DNA of 64,000 bases from Buddleja alternifolia (lineage: Eukaryota > Streptophyta > Magnoliopsida > Lamiales > Scrophulariaceae). The notes beneath the pieces are model-generated. The model saw only the letters and a list, made by a program, of their open reading frames with translations. It searched no databases and had not been told where the DNA came from. Both the position numbers and the translations under genes were made by a program. The stretch covers positions 17,782,708 to 17,846,707 of the forward strand of contig CM033391.1 in the NCBI GenBank assembly GCA_019426215.1, given 5' to 3'. This document shows, piece after piece, positions 47,568 through 57,402 of the stretch; position 1 is the stretch's first letter, and the number at the start of each line of letters is the position of its first letter.

Positions 47568-48049
47568 TGCTTCCAATTCAAGTAGTTTGCCTTTGAAGCA
47601 TTAAAAGTTCAATATTAAAACAAATATTGTTTGGTCTTTCCACGTTAATCAATATAGATTTAGTTTGGAAAGTGCTTGTCCCTTTAAGTTCTAGTATACA
47701 TTTTTTTTTTATAGAATCACTTGAATATCAATATAAGTCCTATTGGTTTTAGGCTAGTCCAAGATTTAGAGAACCTAAACCATATCATAATAACCGACAT
47801 GGTATCGGCTCGTACCAAAACTTATGTATTCTATTGAAAAGACCATAACTTCATTATGGTATGATCGATACAGTACGGTTTATGAAAACCATGAACACCC
47901 CTAGATTCAACAGTATGATTAAATTAAGACCATGGACTCGTACAAACAAAATTCAGGTTATACATTCACAAAAATGAACATTATATTATAACTAAGAATT
48001 GGCACACTTGATGTAAAATATACAAAATGCTAAAACTAAAATTTGGCAA
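47568..48049. other. Intergenic, 3' side of the CIPK gene
   Basis: This should hold the 3' UTR and polyadenylation region of the kinase gene (minus strand, just below 48050). I see no canonical AATAAA on that strand and no other gene. Confidence 0.6.
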
Positions 48050-49438
48050 TCAAGGTATGTGGTTCTGGTGCTGTTGTAGTGAATCTTTCTGCTCATCTTG
48101 TACCTCAAGCTGCTGCTGAGGCTGTGGTTCACCTTGCCATGACCAAACAATATCTTCAAGAGCAGGTCTTATACCCTCATCGAATAATTTCTGATATTCT
48201 AATGTATCTCCATTCGTTTTCTTAACTTCCACTAGATGAATGGCCGAAGTCAACACAAAGATTTCAGCATCAATCGACAAAAATCCTTTTCTACCTTCCC
48301 TTGTTCCTTCAAACTTGAACAACCCTGCATCCTTTTTATTTATCTTTAACTTCATACGCTTGGCAAGTTCTTCCAGCTTAGATATTATGACTGAAGCAGG
48401 TTTCCACGATATGAATCTAGCTTCCTTCTTTGTACAGCAACGGTCCTCAAACAATCTCGATAGATCAAATCCAGCTGATAATAGGGAGATTATATCAAAT
48501 GTATTTAAATTTGGAAGTCTACTAGCCACATCTTCTTGTTTGTCCTCTGATTTTGAACTAGTACCATTTTCTGAAGCTGCTTCTTTGATTGTGCTTGTCT
48601 CGGGATCATGTATTTTTGATTTTGAGCTTAATCCCCGTTTGAACCAAGAATTTTCCTTAATTCTTGCTATTGAAATTCTAGTATTTGGATTTGGATCCAA
48701 TATTTTGGAAAGAAGCTTCCTCACTTCATGTGGAAACCAACTAGGGCATCTAAAATCGGCTTTTCCAATCTTTCTATACATCTCCATCAAATTTGAATCA
48801 TGAAATGGAAGATAACCAGCCAACAAAACAAAAAGAATAACCCCACATGACCATATATCGGCTTTTGCACCATCATAGCCTTTCCTATTAATTACTTCTG
48901 GAGCAACATAAGCAGGGGTCCCACATGTCGTGTGTAGGAGCCCATCTTGTCGCTTCGACTCAGCAAGTGCACTCAAACCAAAATCAGACACTTTTAGGTT
49001 TTCATTCTCATCTAACAAAATATTTTCGGGTTTTAAATCCCGATGGTAGACACCTCTGCTATGGCAGAAATCAACGGCATTAATTAATTGTTGGAAATAT
49101 TTTCGTGCAACATCTTCCTTTAGCTTGCCCTTAGCCACCTTGTTGAAGAGCTCACCTCCTTTAGCATATTCCATCACGAAATAGATCTTAGTTTTTGTAG
49201 CCATGACTTCATAAAGGTGTATAATATAAGGATGTCTCACCAGTCTCATAATAGATATTTCCCGCTTAATTTGATTTATAATTCCCACTTTCATAATTTT
49301 GTCCTTGTCTATTACTTTAATTGCGACACTCTGCCCAGTTTGGATACTCCTAGCATAGTAAACTTTTGCAAATGTGCCTTGGCCTAATAGCCTCCCTAAT
49401 TCGTATCTATGCAACAATACAGTACACTTATTATCCAT
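48050..49438 (-). CDS. CIPK: CBL-interacting serine/threonine protein kinase (CIPK2/CIPK10-like), SnRK3 family
   Basis: A complete single-exon frame of 462 residues. The kinase domain has the Gly loop [12 protein letters not shown] (17-29), Lys41 in VAIK, the catalytic HRD (132-134), DFG (152-154), the SnRK3 activation-loop pattern [10 protein letters not shown] (168-177) and APE (179-181). The regulatory part carries the NAF-like CBL-binding motif LNTFDIIS (311-318) and the PPI phosphatase-binding region [22 protein letters not shown] (about 341-366). Family members are activated by calcium-bound CBL sensors and act on membrane transporters in salt, potassium and nitrate signalling. The overall sequence is closest, from memory, to Arabidopsis CIPK2 and CIPK10. 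The start is the first ATG and sits 7 bases after a probable leader-intron acceptor. The NAF motif is unusual: Thr replaces the Ala, and one Leu is inserted after it. Confidence 0.97.
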   Translation of the reverse strand: MDNKCTVLLHRYELGRLLGQGTFAKVYYARSIQTGQSVAIKVIDKDKIMKVGIINQIKREISIMRLVRHPYIIHLYEVMATKTKIYFVMEYAKGGELFNKVAKGKLKEDVARKYFQQLINAVDFCHSRGVYHRDLKPENILLDENENLKVSDFGLSALAESKRQDGLLHTTCGTPAYVAPEVINRKGYDGAKADIWSCGVILFVLLAGYLPFHDSNLMEMYRKIGKADFRCPSWFPHEVRKLLSKILDPNPNTRISIARIKENSWFKRGLSSKSKIHDPETSTIKEAASENGTSSKSEDKQEDVASRLPNLNTFDIISLLSAGFDLSRLFEDRCCTKKEARFISWKPASVIISKLEELAKRMKLKINKKDAGLFKFEGTREGRKGFLSIDAEIFVLTSAIHLVEVKKTNGDTLEYQKLFDEGIRPALEDIVWSWQGEPQPQQQLEVQDEQKDSLQQHQNHIP

Positions 49439-49445
49439 ACTTAAG

Positions 49446-50981
49446 CTACAAAAAAAGTTCTATCACAAAATAGTACCCTTGTTAGTAGCCCATTTGATGA
49501 GGCTCAACCATCGTCACACAATATCCGCATTAGCAAGGCTGGCATTTTACAAGTGGAAGATGAGCAATTATTGAATCTTGCACAAGATGCACATGCGCTA
49601 TGGTCTATATCTCCACTCCCATCCAGGCTAGAGAAAGGTAACTCGGTTAAGGAAAACAAGTTGCTAACCTCAGGGTAGCAATTCCAATTTCTCAAGAACA
49701 TTTTCCAGCATTCCCCTAGTTCCGACCAATAAGGAAAATGCTGAAAACTTTGGTGAGAAGCGAATCAACTTCAGTACACTGCTTCAAGAGGGATAAAAAT
49801 ATTTCAAGAAGTCAATTCACCAGAAGAATGAAACTTAGTTCTACTACAAGAAGAAGACAATATACATACAGAAAAACAGCTAGTTGCAGAAACATTGCAA
49901 CTTCACACTATATTATCGTGAAAAAGTTCATGCACAAGGCATACTAGTTGGGGAAATTCACATTTCTATACAGAAGCAATATTCATGGCAGCAGAACACA
50001 GTATTATACCATTATATGGGAAAAATCCTAAACACTTCAGAAGGATGACAACACATCTTGCAGACCAATCATATCACCTAATAAATGTATAATACTCAAA
50101 TTTGCCAGGCTTTTGCACTATTACTTAACCTAAAAGGTAATCAACAACTTATAGAGACCTATGATTATAAGCAAGAATAGAACATACATATGTATATGTG
50201 TGTGTGTGTGTGTCTATATATATAGAGAGAAAGAGATAGAGTGAGAGAGAGAGAGAGAGAGAGATAGAGTGAGTGAGAGAGAGAGAGTTAGTGTGGTCGA
50301 ACGGATCTTAATCAGAATAATTGTGATCAGCTATTGGATCTTAGAGTTTCCATAATTTTGGTTCTTACCAGCTTAATTTTAAGCTAAAACAAATCAAGCA
50401 AAAGTGGAATGCAATATAAGCAGCTATGAATACCAAATAACAATATCCCTGGTTCATCTTCTCCAACTGGTATCACTAAAATCAAGGACGAAAAACAAAG
50501 TAAAGGATACACAAATTAGGGCTCAGATAGAAACCTCTTTTTGCTAAAGTATACTGTCATTAAGGCCCTAAACAATCAAATATAGGATTCAAAAATTCTC
50601 AAACAGGAGCAAATAGCTGCTAATTCATAATTTCAGAGGCTTAATTTTCATTTCTATTTATTTTTAATTTAAAAAATAATGCTACGGGGCTGATCATTCA
50701 TCAACATAATTTATATGCTCAAAGTAACCAAAGCTATTTCAACAACAAAATTTTACATGTTAACCGCGGTGCCACTATGTCCAGAGAGTGGTAATCAGGA
50801 ATCGAGCAATGAGAAAAATCAAAGAAATATATAAATAATCAGAATCATAATCCGCGAAAGCAAAATTAGATAGAAAAGAATTCCAAAAAAGAATATTCAT
50901 ATATATAGCATCAGATCAATACATTTACACAGAATCCGAAAAGAATCAATGTTTTACAAATAATCTCAAGTCATCGATTAC
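49446..50981 (-). other. Probable 5' UTR intron of the CIPK gene
   Basis: On the minus strand the donor CACGAAAG/GTAATCGATG is at 50981 and the acceptor TTTTTTTGTAG/CTTAAG ends at 49446, seven bases before the ATG. At 1536 bp it is AT-rich, lacks coding capacity and contains a compound GT/AG microsatellite at 50190-50287. Leader introns occur in some otherwise intronless CIPK genes. Splice sites are inferred by eye. Confidence 0.7.
50190..50287. repeat. Compound (GT)n-(TA)n-(GA)n microsatellite in the leader intron
   Basis: GT units run from 50197 to 50213, a short TA run follows, and then imperfect GA repeats to 50287. Confidence 0.9.
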
Positions 50982-51090
50982 CTTTCGTGATTTTCCCCAA
51001 TAGCTCAGAGCGAGAGAGGGAGGGAGGTTGTGGTGAGAGAGAGAGAGGGAGGGAGGTTGTGGTGAGAGAGAGAGAGAGATGGTAAAATTC
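50982..51090 (-). promoter_or_regulatory. CIPK 5' UTR exon 1 and pyrimidine-rich core-promoter area
   Basis: On the coding (minus) strand this is CT-rich, typical of plant leaders and Y patches. It holds a tandem duplication of a roughly 29-bp block (GAGAGGGAGGGAGGTTGTGGT on the plus strand near 51014 and again near 51043). The transcription start is not visible; I place it near 51080-51100 by inference. No TATA box is obvious upstream. Confidence 0.5.
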
Positions 51091-51326
51091 AAACGAAAGG
51101 AGAAATAGAGAATTGTTGTTGTTGTGTTTGGCTTGGGCCTTGTTCAGTTGAGAATGAGAGGGAGATCCTTATTGATTCCTTTCTGCTGCCAAGATGGGAA
51201 TAATTAACAACAATAATAAACTACCCTGTTTTAAAAGGAAGACACAAAAAAAAAAAAGAAAAAAACAGAAAGGGAAAACTATGAGATTGGCAGAAGTGTC
51301 CTGCGCTGACACGAATCTCACGGGTC

Positions 51327-51467
51327 ATTCTATGCCACATCGGTACCAATGGTCACGGTATGACATATATCATTGGATTCCCTAATAGGAGGGGACATTT
51401 ACTAAAATACCCTTGATCCAATGGTGTATGTCACACCGGGACCATTGGTACCGATTTGGCATAGAAT
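51327..51467. mobile_element. Short foldback MITE upstream of the CIPK gene
   Basis: Two 51-bp arms (51327-51377 and 51417-51467) are inverted repeats with about five mismatches and a 39-bp loop. Each arm starts from the outside with ATTCTATGCCA. No target duplication could be fixed with confidence. It lies about 250-400 bp upstream of the inferred CIPK transcription start. Confidence 0.75.
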
Positions 51468-51639
51468 TTTCCCGCATCTCCTTGGGGTTGGCCCCACCCG
51501 AGTATCAAATTCCATAACATCAAAAACGAGTGACAATTATTATCATTCCCGAGTTTTGCTATTAATGTCACTTTTGTCCCTGGCTCGATTGATATATGAG
51601 TTTTTTTTTTTTTTAAATAATCGGTAAACTCATATTCAG

Positions 51640-52010
51640 AATTCAAATCAAGAAGAACAAAGTTATAAGCAACAACGGGGATGTCCGAAAGTGCCCAAGA
51701 AATTCTAAAAGCAATACGAGCTAAGTTATGCGCCACTTAGTTGCCAACACGACAAACCAGTAATGATTTACAAGAGATGAAATTGCACATTAAGAGGTTG
51801 CAATCATAAGCTAAGGAGCCAAGATCACTGAAGTCGATTTCGATTTGGCAAACGGCGTGGACAATGTTGCTCCTGTCTCCTTCAACCTCAATATGAGTCT
51901 CCTTCAACCTCAATATGAGTCCATCTAAAGTAAGCTGCCATGTGAAGTGCCATTCTTAGAGCAAGAATTTCCGCTTGAGCTGCGTCCCCAACTCGCGAGA
52001 ACATGTTGGA
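51640..52010 (-). pseudogene. Relic of a plant RNase H-like domain (non-LTR retrotransposon type)
   Basis: The minus strand reads, across frame breaks, GDAAQAEILALRMALHMAA, IEVEGD, then VAHNLARIAF-like sequence. These are the signature blocks of the RVT_3 RNase H domain common in plant LINE-derived proteins. A 22-bp tandem duplication (51877-51898 and 51899-51920, CTCCTTCAACCTCAATATG..) shifts the frame in the middle. No reverse transcriptase accompanies it. Confidence 0.7.
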
Positions 52011-53690
52011 TAGAGGTGAAGATCATATTATTTTTTAATGCGCAATTTATTGATGAACTAAACTTATTGCCCTAACAAAAATATATAGTTGACTGCTAGG
52101 TGCAACATAGCCAAAGTAAAATGAATTAATTGAAGTTGAGGTTCATCTTTATTCTTTTTGGTTTATATTATAATTGTCATTCTTGAATTTTACAAACTAT
52201 TACTTAGTTTTGTTAATGATGTTCTACATTTTAATTAATTGTTGCTTTTTTGTTGATTTATATTTTAATTAATTGGCTTTTATTTGAAATAGTGCAGAAG
52301 ATATAATTTAACATGACAATGATTTGTTTTGATTGCATAATGATAATTTAGAATCTAAAGATATTCTTGTTATATTCAGAAAATCAAAATTATAATTTTT
52401 ATAGTAATTTATGGGTATCAATTTCATTGTTAAACATAAATGGTCCAATCTGGAGTATAGTAATTTATGGGCCCAATATCATTCTTATTTTCGTAACTTG
52501 CTTTTCGACCACATGTCAAGTTTACAGCAAAGCAGTGCCAGGTGATTATGACATCATGTTAATTAATTTGTTGTAAAGTCATGTACGAATTCCACTAGGT
52601 ACTTTTTTGATTTTTTTTTTTTTTTTTTTGGTAAGAGTACAAATTCCAATCGGTAAAGTTGGTTGGAACTTAGATTACTCATAAGCAAGTTATTAAATTT
52701 CAATATCAGTATCGATATCGATATCGAATAGCAAATTTACAAAATTTTCGATAAAATTTTTAGGGATATTTAAAATTTTAATTTCGATTTCAAAGAAATC
52801 ATGGATATTTATAGAAATATTTGAAAAATTACAACGAAACTTTGTTTAACTTTAAATATTATAATTATGGATCTTTTACATAAATAATATTGTATATATA
52901 ATGTATGTATAGTGAATTTTGTCAAGTAGTATGATTAAAATTTGTGGTGAAAAATATATTATAAATATGATTTGAGAGTAAAGTAATAACCAAATCTCCT
53001 AAAAACTTCATTAAAACAAAATACCACAATTTTAATACAAATCATCAGTTAAAACCACATTATTTTAAATTTTGAAATATTTTGAGTTTGGCCGAAATCT
53101 CGGGATATTTCGAAAATTTCGGCAGATATACAAAGTAATTTTATTAAGAATTCAAGATTTCGGGAAATATCGAAAAATATCGGTAAATATTGAGAAATAT
53201 CAAAAATATCTGAAAATTTCGATAGATATTCTGCAAAATTGAATCGAATGTGAGACTTCGCTTCGAGACCCCCGAAAATCCGAAATTTCGGTCGAAATTT
53301 AGAGGTTTCGGAGGATATTTAAGACCCTGCTCATATGATATGCAAAAATCTTTAGCCGATTCGCAAAGATAAATTAAATTAGAGGATGATATCGCCAATA
53401 AATGATATAATAATATTTGGTTAATTTTGAGTAAAAGGTAATATAAATGAGAAATATTAAGTAAGAAAAGTGGAGATAATATTCCTATAGCAATATAGAT
53501 ATTATATTATGTATGTATTGAATGACTCATTTCACATGTACATGCCTATTTATATGTTAGGATTGCTACTCACTTGTGGGCTTTGGGCTTTCCATAGCTT
53601 ACTTGGGCTATATTTAAATATCCATTTATTCTTAGCCCATAGATAATATTTTAGAAGATACCTTAAGCCCAAGCCACTATGTAATTCCCT
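52011..53690. other. AT-rich intergenic DNA with a degenerate ATATTTCG/CGAAAT repeat field
   Basis: I see no gene. A poly-T run occurs near 52612-52629. From about 52690 to 53330 short words such as TATCGATATCG, GATATTTCGAAAATTTCGG and CGGGAAATATCG recur on both strands, resembling a decayed repeat. One frame (53144-53398, minus) is only a by-product of it. Confidence 0.6.
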
Positions 53691-53692
53691 AT

Positions 53693-53882
53693 CATCTAGT
53701 TTGTCTAGTGGTATACACCTACCATTTTATGTGAGTGATCCTGAATTTGAATCCAGGTTGCCATAAGTTGTGGCTCTCCTCTCCTTTATGAATTAGATAG
53801 AGTCTTTATGGTTCAAGATTATGACTATCAACCCGAGTTTGTCGGGTTAGGATATCCTCCTTCGTCTTGAAATAAAATAATA
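53693..53882 (+). mobile_element. Probable tRNA-derived SINE relic
   Basis: A box A-like TTGTCTAGTGGTA at 53701-53713 and a box B-like GAATTTGAATCC at 53743-53754 are spaced as in tRNA-derived SINEs. The body ends in an A-rich tail (AAATAAAATAATAAAAAAA, about 53868-53887). A second tRNA-like fragment (TTGGTAGAGCTTGAG, then TTTGAATCC) follows at 53899-53965 and may be a second relic. No clear target duplication was found. Confidence 0.5.
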
Positions 53883-54159
53883 AAAAAAGCCTTGTGTTGG
53901 TAGAGCTTGAGAATTTTAGACCTTAAATTGCATGAGGCTCTTCATTTGAATCCTCTCTCTTGTCTTTTTTTTTTTTTTAATCTTTGAAGAAATAGAGCTT
54001 AGGGCTTGAAAGAGCTTTGAGCTTGCAATCTCATTTGTTCTTGTCCCTTGTTTTGCTTAAGGTTGAAAACCCTTTTTTACTCTAGCCTTTTTTTTCTTTT
54101 CCTTTTTATTCTTCAAGTCCTTGCCACCCTTGAATACTAGAATGTTCCATCTTCCAGCC

Positions 54160-54625
54160 TTGATCATTAATTACTTGACCTTCGAGCATCAGTCCTTCAA
54201 CGCTCGACCTTCAACCTTCGGACATAATCATTCCCCCCTTCAAGCTTAGAATTTTTGACCTTGACCTCTCGACCTCCGTTACTTTGTCCATTGCTACTCG
54301 ACCATTAGCCTTAACTGTGCTATCCGACCTTCACTACTTATCCTCTGTTTTCTGAACTAACTTTAAGTACTAATCCTCTCCCTTAATAGTATATGCATTA
54401 TTTTTCACCCACGGTAGTAGCGATGCTTAAGGTTGCTCGACCTTCAAACTTTAATTTGAGGCTTTAAATTGTTTTTTGTAGATTTTGTACTTTGACAAGG
54501 TCGCTCGACCTTCGAGCTTTGTGCCCTCGACTGCTTCGACCTTCGAGCTCCAAATCTTTCAACTACTCGACCTTCGAGCTTTGGTTATTTGGCGCTCGAC
54601 CCTCGAGCTTAGTCACTCAACATGC
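54160..54625 (+). repeat. Cluster of CTCGACCTTCGAGCTT-like motifs
   Basis: The core CGACCTTCGAGC occurs at about 54507, 54537 and 54568, with a CGACCCTCGAGC variant near 54597 and looser CGACCTTC forms back to 54175. The motif is partly palindromic (TCGA..TCGA). It lies upstream of the short frame at 54797 and looks like the leader of an old retroelement. Confidence 0.6.
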
Positions 54626-54796
54626 ATCTCGACATCAATTACTTTTCTTGGTTCCTAAATTTGAACGGTTTACTCAATCGAATATCTAACCTTGGTTTTG
54701 TGTCTTGTCTTTTTTGAAATTTTGCCATATGTGCTTCGCATCTCGACCCTCAGATGCATTTCCTTTCTTTCTGTTTACCTTTTAAACTTTGTCAGC

Positions 54797-55252
54797 ATGT
54801 CTAGCTCTAGAAAAACTTCATCGAACGCGGAGCATTCAAACACTTCATACGATGGTAGCATAGAATCTGATCCACCTTAGTCTCCTAGACTTGAGAGTCC
54901 ACTGTCTTCCGTTTCGACCATAATTTCCAGCTTAGCTCCTCTATCGCCCCAAAAAGCTGAATTTTCATAAAAATTCCAAACAAAACCGAGCACTTCATCC
55001 TAAACAAGTGAACCTTCATGTGCAACGATTTAGTCAATGCTCCCTATAAGGACGATCGAGAGCTCTGATAGTCTAGTTTTTGGAATATGGTGGCTAACAC
55101 CCTGGAATTGTGCGCGCACTGGAAATAGAGAATTAAAATTTTACTACACAACCCCGAAAGAAGAAATGCGCAGACTGACCCCCGCACGAGCGGTGGTGAA
55201 CGAAGCGGAAGCGCAGATGATGAAATGTATATGGCATATTATTTATAATTGA
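54797..55252 (+). pseudogene. Short Ser-rich broken reading frame, unrecognised
   Basis: Frame 54797-54880 starts MSSSRKTSSNAEHSNTS and is followed, after stops, by pieces up to 55252 ending TPARAVVNEAEAQMMKC. A Ser-rich N-terminus is seen in the plant 'putative gypsy type transposon' proteins, but I do not recognise the rest. It is cut at about 55225 by an LTR fragment. Confidence 0.3.
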
Positions 55253-56246
55253 TTTTTTTTATTAATAAAAGACATTTATGTTGTTTTACTTATTGGCATT
55301 TGTAAGTTAATAAACAACATTAAGTCCATAAGATCAAGACAAAACTTCTACTCTCCATGGGTTAGGGAGATTGGCACTATAAGTGTTTTGTACTTGATCT
55401 TTGAACTCGTAGGCAAGCCAAAGAGAGTTTCGATTGGATAGTGAAACTGGATAAGACTTGTATGACATGAGCTTTGACATGGAGTGCTAGTCGAACACCG
55501 TGTGCTAGTGGGAGCTTGTGTTATAGACACATTAGTGGGACTGATGAGTTCGAACATGACTCTCATCAGTTATGTCACATGGATTTCACTCTATGACAGT
55601 CAATGGTAGGACTGATTAGTTGTGATAGGTGCTCGTGAACCTTAGGCCTGAAAGATCACATTGAAGATGCACTTGTGATATCAAGTTCTTCATTAGAATA
55701 GTTAGACCCAGTTCACATGTAGATGGGGTAAACCTCGAAGTGCAACTAGATAGGCAAGTGGTAGTCTTAACTGATTACCAAGATGAAATTTATTCTCTCA
55801 TAAGTAAATGAGCATGTATCCTATGCCATCATGAATGAGTGAGGTCAAAAATCTTTAGCCAAAGCAATGGAGCTGCTCGTGTTAGACATGAGAGTAAGCT
55901 TAGCGACCTCGAATCATTATGATTTAAACATATGGTCAAGTCCTGTGAGTTAGACAAAACCGTGACTCTTACTTGACTGAGATATATATTAGAATAAAAG
56001 GTTTATACTCGTACGATATTCACAATGGGAAAGATTTGGAATGATCCTATTCATTCGTTCTCAATTGGGTTATGATGTGGGCCACGTGACTGGCTAGGTG
56101 TTACCCCACATCCTTGGGTTTCCTCCCATTTCCGTTTGAGATGAACCTAAAGAGTCACACTTAAAATAATTGTAAAGGAAAACATGGTTTAAGCTTGAGG
56201 GGCAATTTTGGTATTTGATATCGTTGATTTATCGGATTAATTAGTC
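55225..56246 (+). repeat. Copia LTR fragment (element B/D family, plus orientation)
   Basis: Words shared with the LTRs at 26040 and 42743 run in the same order: ATTAATAAAAGAC, GACTTGTATGACATGAGC, GTGGGAGCTTGTG, CAAGTGGTAGTCTTAA and GGCCACGTGACTGGCTAGGTG. The start (TGTTAGG) and the end are missing. It is interrupted by the foldback MITE at 56247. Confidence 0.8.
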
Positions 56247-56624
56247 GGGGTAAAGACCATTACCTACCCGAACTTTGCTAGTTTTTACACTTTTTGGAAC
56301 AAACTTTTTCTTTTTACACTTTTTTATCTAAACTTTATGGGTTTTACACTATTTGGAATATTGGCATATTCCGCGGATAAGCAAACTTTTTTATCCAAAT
56401 TTTATTTTATTTTACATTTCTGATCTGAACTTTGTTTTTTTCACACTTTTTTTATCTCACCCCTCCGCAAGTGTTGAAACTCCAGCGAAATATTTCGCCG
56501 GAATATGGCAATATTCCAAAACGAGGAAAACCTGTAAAGTTCGGGTAGGTAAGTGTAAAAAAAAAAATTTGTTCCAAAAAGTGTAAAAATTTGCAAAGTT
56601 TGGGTAGGTAATGGTCTTTACCCC
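56247..56624. mobile_element. Foldback MITE with GGGGTAAAGACCATTACC ends
   Basis: At 378 bp, its two ends are inverted repeats of about 31 bp (GGGGTAAAGACCATTACCTA at the left and its complement at 56605-56624), with one or two mismatches. The complementarity continues inwards, including GGAATATTGGCATATTCC against GGAATATGGCAATATTCC, so most of the element can fold on itself. No protein is encoded. Target duplication is unresolved. Confidence 0.85.
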
Positions 56625-56662
56625 ATTTCATTGGATAAGCTAATTAATTAAATGATGATACT

Positions 56663-57293
56663 GTTGGACTAAATAGGCGTGTAGCACCCATTTTTGTTCA
56701 TGTGCATCGGAAGTAAATTACACAAATTTTATATTGACACGCACGAGAGGGTATTTTTACATATCTAGATCGAATTACAAAAACCACATATACAAAGGGA
56801 GTTGTATAGCCATTATACCTCTTTGAAATGTGTTGTGAACAAACTCGTGCAGATTCCACAACCTTTGTATTTTTTTCACCTTTAAGCTTTTCCTCGTTTC
56901 TCCGATAAATCCTCAAGCACTCCACGTGTAGTGCCTCTAAGTTTATCCACACCCCAAGTATTTCTTAAAACTCTTTAGTATAACTCTATACTAGCTTAAT
57001 TATACTAAATTTGATTTATGGAGAATTAGAGAGAAAAAACGTATAGGCTTATGTGTGAAAGAAGATGAGACGAGAAAAATTTTATCACGCAAGAAAAATT
57101 CCAAGAGCATTTCTATGTTCGAGGGGCGGCGGCTTTGAGGCTTATTTATAGGCCTCTTAGCCGCCCCTCTCTCCACTCTCACATAAGTGTTTGACTTTTG
57201 TTAAATTCATTTCCTCGTTGGAGTTTCTTTCTATGTATCCTACTCCTCGTATATCTAGTATATCTTTCTATACAAGAAATATTTATATACTTC

Positions 57294-57329
<36 letters not shown>

Positions 57330-57402
57330 CATATAAATATCTATATTTCTCCATATCTTTCCACATAGGAATGATATATATATATATATTTTTCCATATA
57401 CA
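56663..57402 (-). repeat. LTR fragment in minus orientation, with (AC)n microsatellite
   Basis: It starts TGTTGGACTAAATAG on the plus strand, as the end of a minus-oriented LTR would. A minus-strand TATA-like CTATAAATA is near 57148. A CA/TA microsatellite occupies 57293-57330. The far end is missing. Confidence 0.5.

Noticed and set aside
47001..47570. CRISPR-like or regularly spaced repeats
   Set aside because: The structure is one pair of inverted MITEs without spacers, and the genome is eukaryotic.
48240..48803. 187-residue plus-strand frame opposite the kinase
   Set aside because: Shadow of the CIPK coding sequence on the other strand.
49504..49701. 65-residue minus-strand frame just upstream of the CIPK start
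   Set aside because: It falls in the inferred leader intron and has no motif; unlikely to be a separate gene or a translated upstream ORF.
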